A DNA stretch of 64,000 nucleotides from Mycolicibacterium sphagni. GTDB lineage: Bacteria; Actinomycetota; Actinomycetes; Mycobacteriales; Mycobacteriaceae. The notes beneath the pieces are model-generated. The model saw only the letters and a list, made by a program, of their open reading frames with translations, had not been told where the DNA came from and did no database searches. This document shows, piece by piece, positions 43,925 to 54,959 of this stretch. The stretch lies in contig NZ_VBSB01000010.1 of NCBI RefSeq assembly GCF_013337765.1, positions 620,001-684,000 of the forward strand, read 5' to 3'. The position numbers and the translations under genes are program-made. Every line of letters begins with the position of its first letter. Within the stretch, counting starts at the first letter, position 1.

Positions 43925-44139
43925 GCAAGGCCCAGGCTCGTCTCCACATCGACTGGACCCGCTGCGACGGCCGCGGCCTGTGCGCCGAGCTACTACCCGA
44001 CGTGTTCACCCGCGACGACTGGGGCTATCCGCTGGCTCGAGACGGCTCTCGGGAGCCGGTGATCCCACCGGCGGCGGCGAAGTTCGCGAAGGCTGCGGTC
44101 AAACGCTGCCCGCGGCTGGCGCTGCGACTGCTGGACTGA
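43921..44139 (+). CDS. Small 3Fe-4S-type ferredoxin
   Basis: 72 residues from GTG 43921. Cluster ligands: C15 and C21 in TRCDGRGLCAEL and C63 in VKRCPRLAL. The CxxxxxC...CP arrangement with three Cys fits a single 3Fe-4S (or site-differentiated 4Fe-4S) ferredoxin like those serving P450s. Co-translated with apbE. It may carry electrons between the NuoF-like protein and the membrane heme protein, or to a partner outside the window. A P450 gene is present 15 kb away but no link is visible. Confidence 0.85.
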   Translation: MSKAQARLHIDWTRCDGRGLCAELLPDVFTRDDWGYPLARDGSREPVIPPAAAKFAKAAVKRCPRLALRLLD

Positions 44140-44214
44140 CGGCGCGCGCAGGCTCCGCGAGCCGTTCCCCTGTCCAGCTCATGGACGGCCTCATCGGGTT
44201 TGTCTAGATATTTG

Positions 44215-44288
44215 GCACAGCAAATGAATTTTTGCTGAGTGCTTCGCCGAAAGCCGTGACAACGGTTGACCCTTCAGCAAAGCTGTGC
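44215..44288 (+). other. Leader with competing stem-loops before the cellulase gene
   Basis: CAGCAAA (44218-44224) pairs with TTTGCTG (44231-44237). The same CAGCAAA word recurs at 44275-44281 and could pair with the same partner. GCACAGC (44215-44221) pairs instead with GCTGTGC (44282-44288), just before the ribosome-binding site GGAGGAAG (44297-44304). The alternative pairings suggest a folding switch or processing signal, not one of the riboswitch classes I know. Confidence 0.35.
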
Positions 44289-44313
44289 AAACGCTTGGAG
44301 GAAGGGCAGAGCA

Positions 44314-47300
44314 ATGAATGCGTCGGCACGCCATACCGGTCACGGGGCTGTGGCCAACCACGAAGGTAAGAAGCGCGGGGCGGGACGCCGCCGGCGCACA
44401 GAACCCTATTCCTGGCTGGGCGTGGGCGCGCTGAGCCTGGGTGTCGGCGCCGCGCTGGCCACCGGCTCTGGGATTGCACATGCCGATACGACCTCGGACA
44501 GTGGCGCTTCCGCCACGAGCGGCCAGGGCGACGGTTCGTCGCCGAAGGGCGCGCATACCGGCAGGCAGACACCGAAATCCGGCGTAGCCAACGGCCCCTC
44601 GGCGCGTAAGCCGAAAGTCAACTCCGCCGCCGCGCTAACTCCGGCACTCACCAAGCCGTCGGCGTCGAGCAACACGTCGTCCGCCGTTATCGGTTCCAGT
44701 CGGACCGAGGTCACCGACCCGGTCAGCAACAACCCATCCGAATCGGACGCACCGGCCTCAGCCCCAACGATCGACAGTGTCGCGAAGACGCCGGCGGCGG
44801 GATCAGTGCCGGCGAACCTGATCCACCTCCCGGCGCTTCCCACACCGACACAGATACTGCGCGCATTGGGATTCGGGCCGGTCGGCCCGTTGGCGCCGGT
44901 CGGTAATCCCATCCAGGATCTGCTGTGGGGGTTGTACCGGCTGCTGGGCATCCCGCGCACGACCGGAAAGCCAACCCTCTCGATCGCCGACACCACCGTC
45001 GCCGAAGGCAATTCCGGCACCACCAACGCCACCTTCACCGTCACTCTGTCCAAACCCTCCACCACACCCGTCGCCGTCAACTACTCGACATCAAGCGGAA
45101 CGGCAACCGCAGGAACCGATTTCACGGTGACCACCGGCACGCTGACCTTCGCCGCCGGCGTCACCACCCAAACCATCACCGTCAAAGTCACCGGCGACAC
45201 CGCGGTCGAGCCCACAGAATCGTTCACCGTCGCCCTGGCCAGCCCCAGCGGCGCCACCATCGCCCGCACCACGGCCACCGCCACCATCACCAACGACGAC
45301 GTCGCGACGACGCCGGGGCTGAGCATCTCCGATGCGTCGGCGACGGAACCCGGCGCGGGCGGCATGGCACCCGGTTTTCTGCACACCTCCGGCAACCAGA
45401 TCCTCGACTCGCAGGGCAAACCGGTGCAGATTTCGGGCGTCAACTGGTTCGGCGCCGAAGGCTCCAACGGCGTGCCGGACGGCCTGTGGACGCGCAACTA
45501 CAAAGACATGATCGACCAGATGTCGGCCCAGGGATTCAACACAATTCGCATCCCGTACTCCAGCGAGATGCTGCACACCAGCGCGGCACCCTCGGGCATC
45601 AACTACGCGCTCAACCCCGACCTGCAGGGCATGTCGCGCCTGCAGGTGCTGGATCAGATCATCGCCTACGCCGGCCAGGACGGGATGCGGGTCATCCTCG
45701 ACCACCACCGCAGCACCGCGGGAGCGGGCACGAGCGAGAACGGGCTCTGGTACAACAGCCAATACACCGAAGACCAGTGGGTTTCCGACTGGCAGATGCT
45801 GGCCACGCGCTACAAGAACAACCCGACGGTCATCGGTTTCGATCTGCACAACGAGCCGTACAACGGCACCTGGGGCGGTGGCGGGGCCAACGATTGGGCC
45901 CGCGCCGCCGAGCGGGCCGGTAACGCTGTCCTACAAGTGAATCCGGACCTGCTGGTCTTCGTCGAAGGCGTTGGCACCTACCAGGGACAGAGCTACTGGT
46001 GGGGTGGCAATCTGATGGGCGTCAAGGACCGTCCGATCGTGCTCAACGTGCCCAACCGGGTCGTCTACTCACCGCATGACTATCCGAATTCCGTGTATCC
46101 CCAAACCTGGTTCCAGTCAGCCAATTTCGGCACCAACCTGCCCAACGTCTTCCGCAACGCCTGGGGCTACATCTACGAACAGGGCATCGCGCCGATCTAC
46201 GTCGGCGAGTTCGGCACCAAACTGTCCGATCCCAAGGATGCCGTGTGGTTGGAGGCACTCACCTCCTACCTGTCGGGTGACTTCGACAACAACGGCACCG
46301 TCGATATCCCCTCCGGCGCCGAGGACATGAGCTGGACATTCTGGTCGTGGAATCCTAATTCCGGTGATACTGGCGGCATTCTGGCCGACGACTGGAAGAG
46401 CATCAACGAGAACAAGATGGTCTACCTCAAGCCGATCGAGTTCACCAGTGGCAGTGGCACATCGCTGGCGTCGTTCGTCGTGACGCTGGCCGCCCCGTCC
46501 ACGCAGACGGTGACCGTGCAATACGCCACCTCGAACGACACCGCGAGCGCCGGCCTCGACTACGTCAGCGTCTCGGGCACGATCAGCTTTGCCCCAGGCG
46601 AGACCCAGAAGATCATCACCGTTCCGGTGAAGAGTGACTCGCTGGTGGAGAACAACGAGACGTTCCACATCATGCTGTCGAATCCGTCGGGAGCGACCCT
46701 CACCGACGCGATGGGCATGGGAACCATCCTCGACCGCCCAGTCGGCACGACGACCGGAGATGGTACCCAGACGCCGCCGGGCGACACCGGGATGCCGATG
46801 CCCGATCCCGGAACCAGCCAATACACCGACATCATGACGTTCGGCATGTTCCACGGCAGCGACCACACCGGCATGGATGCCCTGGAAGGCGGCCGGACGG
46901 CCATCACGACCGAAGCGCTGGTCGCCTACAACAACCAGCGCGCGTTCGCCGGTCTGGCGCCGGTGACCCTCGAGGCCGTCGGAAACTGGGCGTTTGCCAA
47001 CAAGCTGACCAACAACGCGCAAGCGTGGAACAACGACCTGCAGGGCGTCGGTCTCTACTACGCGATGCAGGGCGCCAAAGTGGGGTGGATCGCCGACGAC
47101 AAGTTCGACCCGCAGATTGTCGCGGACATCGAACGAACAGCGCGGCTCGGTTCAGCGGCGAGTGTCATGGCCATGGTGGCCGAGTACGGTCATGACGGTT
47201 TCGCCGAGTACCTGATGGACAGCGGTGGTGAGACGGCCTTCATCGACACCCTGAAAATGGAGCCGCACTATGGCGGATGGATGCACGACCGGGCGAATGG

Positions 47301-47532
47301 CCGGCTCGTCCTCGAGGGTTCGGCTACCGCCCACGACGTGAACCATTTGACGGTGCTCAGTCACGATCAGTCACAACCGTTCATGAACGACACCTGGGAC
47401 TGGCCGCAGTGGCCTGCGCTCGATGTCTCGCACAAGCGGGTGATCGAGTACTTCCAGAGCATGGTGGCGCTCGGGAATCCGCTGGGGGACAACTTGACTG
47501 TGCTTGACGGCTCGGCAGCGATGTCGCTCTGA
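44314..47532 (+). CDS. Secreted GH5 endoglucanase inserted in a Calx-beta domain
   Basis: 1072 residues. A long mycobacterial-type signal peptide (cleavage after AHAD, residue 58) and a low-complexity linker to about 215. Calx-beta domain 1 spans 219-330. A second Calx-beta domain opens with GLSISDASATEPG (335-347) and is interrupted by a GH5 cellulase (351-709) with HNEP acid/base E514 and VGEFG nucleophile E632; it resumes at 712-807. The last 235 residues (MTFGMFHGSDHTGMDALEGG onward) form a domain I cannot name. It should cut beta-1,4-glucan outside the cell. ATG 44314 has GGAGGAAG upstream. Confidence 0.88.
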   Translation: MNASARHTGHGAVANHEGKKRGAGRRRRTEPYSWLGVGALSLGVGAALATGSGIAHADTTSDSGASATSGQGDGSSPKGAHTGRQTPKSGVANGPSARKPKVNSAAALTPALTKPSASSNTSSAVIGSSRTEVTDPVSNNPSESDAPASAPTIDSVAKTPAAGSVPANLIHLPALPTPTQILRALGFGPVGPLAPVGNPIQDLLWGLYRLLGIPRTTGKPTLSIADTTVAEGNSGTTNATFTVTLSKPSTTPVAVNYSTSSGTATAGTDFTVTTGTLTFAAGVTTQTITVKVTGDTAVEPTESFTVALASPSGATIARTTATATITNDDVATTPGLSISDASATEPGAGGMAPGFLHTSGNQILDSQGKPVQISGVNWFGAEGSNGVPDGLWTRNYKDMIDQMSAQGFNTIRIPYSSEMLHTSAAPSGINYALNPDLQGMSRLQVLDQIIAYAGQDGMRVILDHHRSTAGAGTSENGLWYNSQYTEDQWVSDWQMLATRYKNNPTVIGFDLHNEPYNGTWGGGGANDWARAAERAGNAVLQVNPDLLVFVEGVGTYQGQSYWWGGNLMGVKDRPIVLNVPNRVVYSPHDYPNSVYPQTWFQSANFGTNLPNVFRNAWGYIYEQGIAPIYVGEFGTKLSDPKDAVWLEALTSYLSGDFDNNGTVDIPSGAEDMSWTFWSWNPNSGDTGGILADDWKSINENKMVYLKPIEFTSGSGTSLASFVVTLAAPSTQTVTVQYATSNDTASAGLDYVSVSGTISFAPGETQKIITVPVKSDSLVENNETFHIMLSNPSGATLTDAMGMGTILDRPVGTTTGDGTQTPPGDTGMPMPDPGTSQYTDIMTFGMFHGSDHTGMDALEGGRTAITTEALVAYNNQRAFAGLAPVTLEAVGNWAFANKLTNNAQAWNNDLQGVGLYYAMQGAKVGWIADDKFDPQIVADIERTARLGSAASVMAMVAEYGHDGFAEYLMDSGGETAFIDTLKMEPHYGGWMHDRANGRLVLEGSATAHDVNHLTVLSHDQSQPFMNDTWDWPQWPALDVSHKRVIEYFQSMVALGNPLGDNLTVLDGSAAMSL

Positions 47533-47534
47533 GG

Positions 47535-48853
47535 CTAGCCGACCAGGCGGGCGATCGAGCGTAGCGGGATGTGCAGCCAGCTCGGCCGGAACCGCGCCTC
47601 GTAGGCGGCCTCGTACACCGCCTTGTCCAGCTCGTAGACCTCAAGCACGGTGGCATGATCGCGCGGGTCGGTCTCGGATTCGGCGGCATACCCGTCGCAG
47701 AACGACGCGCAGTTGCGATCCACCCATTCCTTGGCGCGGGCGACCAACTGCCGGTCGTCGGCCTGGTCGATCAGCTGGTGGTAGGCGGCGTATTCGAACG
47801 AGCGCAGCATCCCGGCGATATCGCGCAACGCCGAGTCCGGCCTACGCCGCTCGTCCAGCGGCTGACCCGGTTCGCCTTCGAAGTCGATCAGCAGCCAGCC
47901 CTCCGGGGTGCGCAGCGCCTGACCGAGGTGCAGATCACCGTGCACGCGTTGCACGGTGATCGGCTCGTCGTCCAGCTTGGCGTAGCGCTCCTCGATGGCA
48001 GGCAGATACTCCGCGAGATCGGGCACCGCCGCAGCCGCGCTCGCCAGCCGCTCACGCATCACGTCGACCGGCAACACAGCCGTCGAGGTGCCCAGCTCCT
48101 GGGCCAGGGTGGCGTGCACCGACGCCACCGCCTCACCCAATCTGTATGCCTCGCCGGCGAAGTCACCACCGACCTCATAGGCGTACAGATCGCCCTCGGC
48201 GTACAGATCGCGGGTGCTCGCGGTCGCCATCTGCCAGCCCTCCGCGGAGTTCGCGGCATAGGCCGTCACCATGCCCAGCGGGCACGGCTGGCCGTTCTCG
48301 CTGGTTTCGAACGACCCGAGAAGCCTTGCCACGTGCGGGTTTCCGGCGCGGCCCAGCACCCGATTGAGTTCGACGTCGGGGTTGATCCCAGTGGACACCC
48401 GGCGGAACAGCTTGAAGATCGCCTGGTCGTCGAACACCACGCTGGTGTTGCTCTGCTCGGCGTCCGAGACCCGCGGCGCGGCATCCAGCGGAAGGGTCAC
48501 ACCCGGTTCCTTGGTGAAGACGATCTCGCCGATCCTGGCCTCCGAGTCGATCAGCGACAGCAGGAACTGCGCCGACGACCGGTCGTAGAGCCCGTCGTAA
48601 CCGGTGTGAGCGCCGGCGCCCCCGATCGTGGCGATGGTGTCGTACTCCGACACCGGTGCCGAATCCCATTGGACCACAACTTGATAACGCTCGGCGGAGC
48701 CGTCGGTGTAGGTGACGTCGATCAGCACCAGGTCCAGCTGAGGCCGCAACGACGTCACCTCGGCGACCTGTGCCGAGGACAGTGTCCGGCTGCGGCCGGC
48801 GTACCACCGCTGGGCGGGCAGCCACTCGGTCCATGGCAAGTTCACCGGTGCGC

Positions 48854-48857
<4 letters not shown>
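47535..48857 (-). CDS. mak: Maltokinase Mak
   Basis: 440 residues. Makes maltose-1-phosphate from maltose and ATP; the product feeds GlgE alpha-glucan synthesis. Eukaryotic-kinase-like fold with VQRVHGDLHLGQALRTPEGWLLIDFEGEPGQPLDERR, the catalytic Asp being in HGDLHLGQ and the metal Asp in DFEGEP. The mycobacterial N-terminal cap domain (LPWTEWLPAQRWYAGRSRT) is present. It overlaps TreS by 4 bp; TreS and Mak form a known complex in mycobacteria that channels trehalose to maltose-1-phosphate. Confidence 0.95.
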
Positions 48858-50608
<1,751 letters not shown>

Positions 50609-50737
50609 CTACGTTTCACTACCCCACACTGGCCGAGCCGAATCGTCTCCGCGACGTCGTTGTCGTCGCCCCCCGTTGTAGTGGTCGCCCGCCCCGGCGG
50701 CAACCGGGACGCGAAAACGCTTGGAGGAGTTAGAGAT

Positions 50738-51718
50738 TTACCCGGCCTCGCGGACGCGGACGACGACCTTGCCCTTGGCGGTGCGATTCTCCAGGGAGGC
50801 GACCGCGGCGGCCGCTTCCTCCAGCGGATAGACCTCGGGCTGTGGGGCTGCCAGCTTGCCGGAGATGAGCAGGTCGGCCAAACCGTTCCACTGCTCGGTG
50901 AGCGCACCGGGGTGGCTCATGGTCCACGCGCCCCAGCCGACTCCGACGACGTCGATGTTGTTCAACAGCAGCCGGTTGACCTTGACGGTAGGGATCTCAC
51001 CGCCGGTGAATCCGACCACCAGCAGCCGGCCGGCCGGGGCCAGCGAGCGCAGCGAGTCGGTGAAGCGATCACCGCCGACCGGGTCCATCACGATGTCGAC
51101 ACCCTTGCCGCCGGTCAGCTCGGCGACCGCGTCCTTGAAACCGTCGGCCAGCACCACGTCGGTGGCGCCTGCCGCCCTTGCGATATCCGCCTTGTCCTCG
51201 GTGCTGACCACCGCGATCACCCGGCTGGCGCCCAGCGCCGGGGCCAGGCGCAGTGTGGAGGTGCCGATACCGCCGGCCGCGCCGTGCACCAGCACCGTCT
51301 CCCCGGCGGCCAGCCGCGCGCGCACTGTCAGCGCGAAGTACACGGTCAGGTCGTTGAACAACAGCCCGGCGCCGGCCTCGAAGCTGACGTTGTCGGGCAG
51401 CGGGAACACCCGCTCTCCAGTGAGCTCGACGGTCTCGGCCATCGCGCCGGTGATCATCGTCAGGCCCGCGACCCGGTCGCCGGCTTTGACCGGGGCGCCA
51501 TCGGGTGCCGAACGCACCACACCGGCGATCTCGGCGCCGAGGGTGAACGGCAGCTCCGGCTTGTACTGGTAGAGCCCACGGGTCAGCAGCGCGTCGGGGA
51601 AGGCCACGCCCGCGGCGTGGACGTCGACCAAGATCGTGCCCTCACCGGACGGTTCGTCGATCTCGACCAGCTGCACCGACTCCGGACCGGCCAGCTCGGT
51701 CACCCTTATCGCCCGCAT
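50738..51718 (-). CDS. Zinc-free quinone oxidoreductase (MDR family)
   Basis: 326 residues, NADPH:quinone oxidoreductase of the medium-chain reductase family. GroES-like N-terminus (VDVHAAGVAFPDALLTRGLYQYKPELPFTLGAEIAGVV), nucleotide-binding VLVHGAAGGIGTSTLRLAPALGA and VVSTEDKADIARAAGATDVVL, and DIVMDPVGGDRF. The catalytic zinc Cys/His ligands of alcohol dehydrogenases are absent. It ends upstream of treS on the same strand after a 129-bp gap and begins 7 bp after the GreA-like gene, so those two may be co-transcribed. Substrate unknown. Confidence 0.9.
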   Translation of the reverse strand: MRAIRVTELAGPESVQLVEIDEPSGEGTILVDVHAAGVAFPDALLTRGLYQYKPELPFTLGAEIAGVVRSAPDGAPVKAGDRVAGLTMITGAMAETVELTGERVFPLPDNVSFEAGAGLLFNDLTVYFALTVRARLAAGETVLVHGAAGGIGTSTLRLAPALGASRVIAVVSTEDKADIARAAGATDVVLADGFKDAVAELTGGKGVDIVMDPVGGDRFTDSLRSLAPAGRLLVVGFTGGEIPTVKVNRLLLNNIDVVGVGWGAWTMSHPGALTEQWNGLADLLISGKLAAPQPEVYPLEEAAAAVASLENRTAKGKVVVRVREAG

Positions 51719-51725
51719 CGCACCT

Positions 51726-52202
51726 CTATCGCTTGTTCGGAAACTCGATGGCGAGCAGCTCGACCTGCAGTTCGCCGCGCGGCGTGGGGTAGGTGACGGT
51801 CTCGCCGGCCCGTCGCCCGAACAACGCTAAGCCCAGCGGACTGTCGGAGGTCAACGTGGTGTCTTCTTCGCCGGCCGGCGTCTCCTCCAGGAAGTTGACG
51901 ATCCGCATCTGGATCGGCTCGTCGCCGGGGAACCGCAGTGTCACCGTCGTGCCGTTGGGCACTTGGCCCGGGGTGTCCGCATTCCCCCCGGCCAGCAGCC
52001 AGGTCAGCCGGTTGATCTGCTCGTCGATACCGGCCAGATCCTCGGAGCGCTGCAGCGTATCGGCGGCGTCCCCGCTGTCCCCGACGGTGTCGGCGTCGCC
52101 CTGGAGTTCGGCGCGCAGTTGATCGCGACGACTGCGGAGCTCGGCCAGCTCCTCTTCGACGCGATCTCTTTCCTCACCGGTGAAATTCGTGTCCTGACTC
52201 AT
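51726..52202 (-). CDS. GreA/Rnk-type RNA polymerase secondary-channel factor (Rv3788 type)
   Basis: 158 residues. An N-terminal antiparallel coiled coil (EERDRVEEELAELRSRRDQLRAELQGDADTVGDSGDAADTLQRSEDLAGIDEQINRLTWLL) is followed by an FKBP-like domain with TSDSPLGLALFGRRAGETVTYPTPRGELQVELLAIE. Its length and C-terminus agree with M. tuberculosis Rv3788, a Gre-like factor known to inhibit transcription rather than rescue arrested polymerase. Start ATG 52202 (MSQDTNF) is preferred; the longer frame has an unlikely Arg/Cys-rich extension. Confidence 0.85.
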   Translation of the reverse strand: MSQDTNFTGEERDRVEEELAELRSRRDQLRAELQGDADTVGDSGDAADTLQRSEDLAGIDEQINRLTWLLAGGNADTPGQVPNGTTVTLRFPGDEPIQMRIVNFLEETPAGEEDTTLTSDSPLGLALFGRRAGETVTYPTPRGELQVELLAIEFPNKR

Positions 52203-52299
52203 GTTCGACAACGTACCGGCGTCCGATCTCCAACGAGCCAGAACTGGGAGCGAAGATCCTGCCTGCACCTCGCTCTGACGTCTGCCTCGATATCCCACC

Positions 52300-53340
52300 C
52301 TAGGTGGCTGGCAACACCAGAACCGCGGTCTGCTCGACGGTGACCGCGACCCGGAGACGGGGTGAAAGGTCGGCGGCGTGCGCGCTGGAGCTCTGCGCGA
52401 CCAAACGCGTCCCGTCGTCACACGTGCAGTGCACCAACGAGATCGAACCGAGAAACGACACCGAGACGACTGTGGCCAGGCCGTCGGGATCGGCGGTGAG
52501 CCGTACCGACTCCGGCCGGATCAGTGCGACGCCAGCGCCGGTGGCGATCGAGCCGTCCGCTGCCGGCAGCGAGACTCCGAGCAGGTGCGCACGGCCGTCG
52601 GTGACCTGGGCGTCAACCTTGTTGTTGAGGCCGACGAACTCGGCGACGAACGGCGTCGCGGGATGGGCGTACACATCGGCCGGTGCCGAAATCTGTTCCA
52701 GGCGGCCCTGATTCATCACACCGACCCGGTCGGCGACGGCCAGCGCCTCCTCCTGGTCGTGCGTGACGAACAATGTTGTGGTGCCCACTTCGAGCTGCAC
52801 GCGCCGGATCTCGTCACGCAACTGGGCGCGAACCTTGGCGTCCAGTGCGCTCAGCGGTTCGTCGAGTAACAGCACGCGGGGCGCGATGGCCAGAGCGCGG
52901 GCCAGTGCCACCCGCTGCTGCTGACCACCGGAGAGCTGACTGGCGTACTTCTGTTTGTGTGCCGACAGCCCGACCAGATCGAGCATGTCGGCGGCCAGCG
53001 CGGTCCGCTGGGTCTTGCTCTTACCCCTCAGCTTGAGCCCGAATGCGACGTTGTCCAGGACGGTCAGGTGCGGAAAGAGGCTGTAGGCCTGGAACACCAT
53101 GCCCATATCGCGCTTGTTGGGTGCCACGTCGGTGATGTCGTTGCCGCCGACCGCGACCCGCCCCGACGTCGGTTGGTCCAAGCCGGCCAGGATCCGCAGC
53201 GCGGTGGTCTTGCCACAGCCCGACGGCCCGAGCAGGGCGACCATCTCACCGGGTTGCAGGTGCAGGCTCAGCCCGTCGAGGGCGCGCACCGTGCCGTAAA
53301 GTCTTGTCACATCGGTGAAGTCGACAGCAACGCCCGTCAT
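52300..53340 (-). CDS. ABC importer ATPase (PotA/FbpC type)
   Basis: 346 residues. Walker A LLGPSGCGKTTALRILAG, Q-loop MVFQAYSLFPHLTVLDNV, signature LSGGQQQRVALARAL, Walker B VLLLDEPLSALDA and switch His FVTHDQEEAL. A C-terminal TOBE-like regulatory domain follows (GVSLPAADGSIATGAGVALIRPESVRLT). Last gene of a four-gene importer operon (binding protein, two permeases, ATPase), overlapping the permease by 4 bp. The subfamily includes spermidine/putrescine, iron and phosphonate importers; the substrate is not assigned. Confidence 0.92.
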   Translation of the reverse strand: MTGVAVDFTDVTRLYGTVRALDGLSLHLQPGEMVALLGPSGCGKTTALRILAGLDQPTSGRVAVGGNDITDVAPNKRDMGMVFQAYSLFPHLTVLDNVAFGLKLRGKSKTQRTALAADMLDLVGLSAHKQKYASQLSGGQQQRVALARALAIAPRVLLLDEPLSALDAKVRAQLRDEIRRVQLEVGTTTLFVTHDQEEALAVADRVGVMNQGRLEQISAPADVYAHPATPFVAEFVGLNNKVDAQVTDGRAHLLGVSLPAADGSIATGAGVALIRPESVRLTADPDGLATVVSVSFLGSISLVHCTCDDGTRLVAQSSSAHAADLSPRLRVAVTVEQTAVLVLPAT

Positions 53341-54113
53341 GACTCCCGCCTCCCGGCACGGTTTCGACTGGTCACCAACGAAAGGGTCAGCAGCAGAACG
53401 AAACCGAAAACCAGGGTGGCCAGCGATGCCGCCACCGACGTCGGCCCGTCACTCTTGCCGATCGCGACGATGACCACCTGCAGGTTCTGATATCCGCTCA
53501 ACGAGGCGATGGTGTACTCGCCGAGCACCACCGCGATCGAGATGAACGCCGCGGCCAGAATGCCCGACCAGATGTTCGGCACCACCACTCGCAGGATCGT
53601 CGTGGTCCACCCCGCGCCGAGGGAACGGGAGGCCTCCGCAAGGGTTTTCAGGTCGATCGAGGACAGCGCGCCGTCGATGGACCGGTAGGCGAACGGCAAC
53701 ACCAACACCGCATAGACGAACGTCAGCGTCAGCGGCGACTCGCCGAGGAAATACACCACCCACAGGTAGACGTTGCGCAGCCCGACGACGATCACCAGGG
53801 CGGGAATGGTCAACGGCAACAGGCAGAGGAATTCGACCAGACGCCTGCCCCACTGGGCCCGCAACCGGACCCAGATCATCGTCGGCACCAGGATCGCCAG
53901 CATCAGAACGACAGTGAACACCGCCAGCAACAGCGAGATGACGATCGCCTGATACAGCATCTCGTTCTGTACCAGGTTCTTCCACGCCTGCAGGGTGCGC
54001 CCGCCGTGGATCAGGTCGCGGGTGCTGAAGTCGGCCATCGCATAGAGCGGGAACAGAAAGAACAACCCGAACAGGGTCAGCGCCACCCCGCGGCCGATCC
54101 GGCCGGCTTTCAT
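53337..54113 (-). CDS. ABC importer permease 2
   Basis: 258 residues with about six hydrophobic helices and the inner-membrane permease EAA-type loop EASRSLGAGWTTTILRVVVPNIWSGILAA, which contacts the ATPase. ATG 54113 (MKAGRIGRG) overlaps permease 1 by 4 bp; a longer frame to 54434 lies inside permease 1 and was rejected. PotC/FbpB-like C half of the translocation pathway. Confidence 0.9.
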   Translation of the reverse strand: MKAGRIGRGVALTLFGLFFLFPLYAMADFSTRDLIHGGRTLQAWKNLVQNEMLYQAIVISLLLAVFTVVLMLAILVPTMIWVRLRAQWGRRLVEFLCLLPLTIPALVIVVGLRNVYLWVVYFLGESPLTLTFVYAVLVLPFAYRSIDGALSSIDLKTLAEASRSLGAGWTTTILRVVVPNIWSGILAAAFISIAVVLGEYTIASLSGYQNLQVVIVAIGKSDGPTSVAASLATLVFGFVLLLTLSLVTSRNRAGRRES

Positions 54114-54955
54114 TGCAGCCACCGCGACGTCCGGCGCACCAGCAGGTTGTAGGCGACCATCACCACGGCGACCACGACCACCATCTCCAGCGCCAGCGCG
54201 TACGCGAAACCGGACTGCCCGAGCACCACCTCCGAGGTCAGCGCCGTGCGGATCAGCAGCGGTACGATCGGGCTGCCCTGGCTGACCAGTGCGGCGGCGG
54301 TGGCATACGCGGCAAATGCGTTGGCGAACAACAGCAATGCCGAACCGAGGAATGCCGGCATGAGCAGCGGGAAGCCCACCTCGCGCCAATAAGCCCAGCG
54401 GGATGCGCCCAGGCTGACCGCGGCTTCGCGCCATTCCGCGCGCAGCCCCTGCAGCGCCGGGGCGAACACGATGACCATCAGCGGGATCTGGAAGTAGGTG
54501 TACACCAGGATCAGGCCGCGCAGTGAGTACAGCCAGCCGTCACCGGCCAGGTTGAACCCGAACCGGTCGGACACCCAGAGGGTCAGCACCCCGTTGAGGC
54601 CGATCGTTGCGAGGAACGCGAATGCCAAAGCCACCCCACCGAATTGGGCCAGCACACTGCACAGTGACAACACCACACGGCGCAGCGGGGAGTTCGGTGA
54701 ACTGGTGACGACCAGCCACGCCAAGACCGCACCGAGGATCGCACCGATCAAGGCCGTGCTCGCCGACAGCAGAACGCTCTTGCCCAGCGCAGTCAAGGCG
54801 GTTTCGGAGAACAGCAGCCCGATCCGCTGCAGCGAGAACACTCCGTCGAGATAGAACGCGGAGACGATGACCGTCACCGTCGGGATGATCAGAAAGATCG
54901 TGACGAAGACTCCGAAAGGCAATAGGGGCAGGGCCTCTCGCAGGCGTCGCGTCAC
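54110..54955 (-). CDS. ABC importer permease 1
   Basis: 281 residues, about six hydrophobic helices and the EAA loop EAAVSLGASRWAYWREVGFPLLMPAFLGSALLLF. GTG 54955 is the start, 4 bp after the stop of the binding-protein gene. PotB-like N half of the pathway, partner of permease 2. The tight spacing indicates co-translation of the whole importer. Confidence 0.9.
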   Translation of the reverse strand: MTRRLREALPLLPFGVFVTIFLIIPTVTVIVSAFYLDGVFSLQRIGLLFSETALTALGKSVLLSASTALIGAILGAVLAWLVVTSSPNSPLRRVVLSLCSVLAQFGGVALAFAFLATIGLNGVLTLWVSDRFGFNLAGDGWLYSLRGLILVYTYFQIPLMVIVFAPALQGLRAEWREAAVSLGASRWAYWREVGFPLLMPAFLGSALLLFANAFAAYATAAALVSQGSPIVPLLIRTALTSEVVLGQSGFAYALALEMVVVVAVVMVAYNLLVRRTSRWLQ

Positions 54956-54959
54956 CGTG

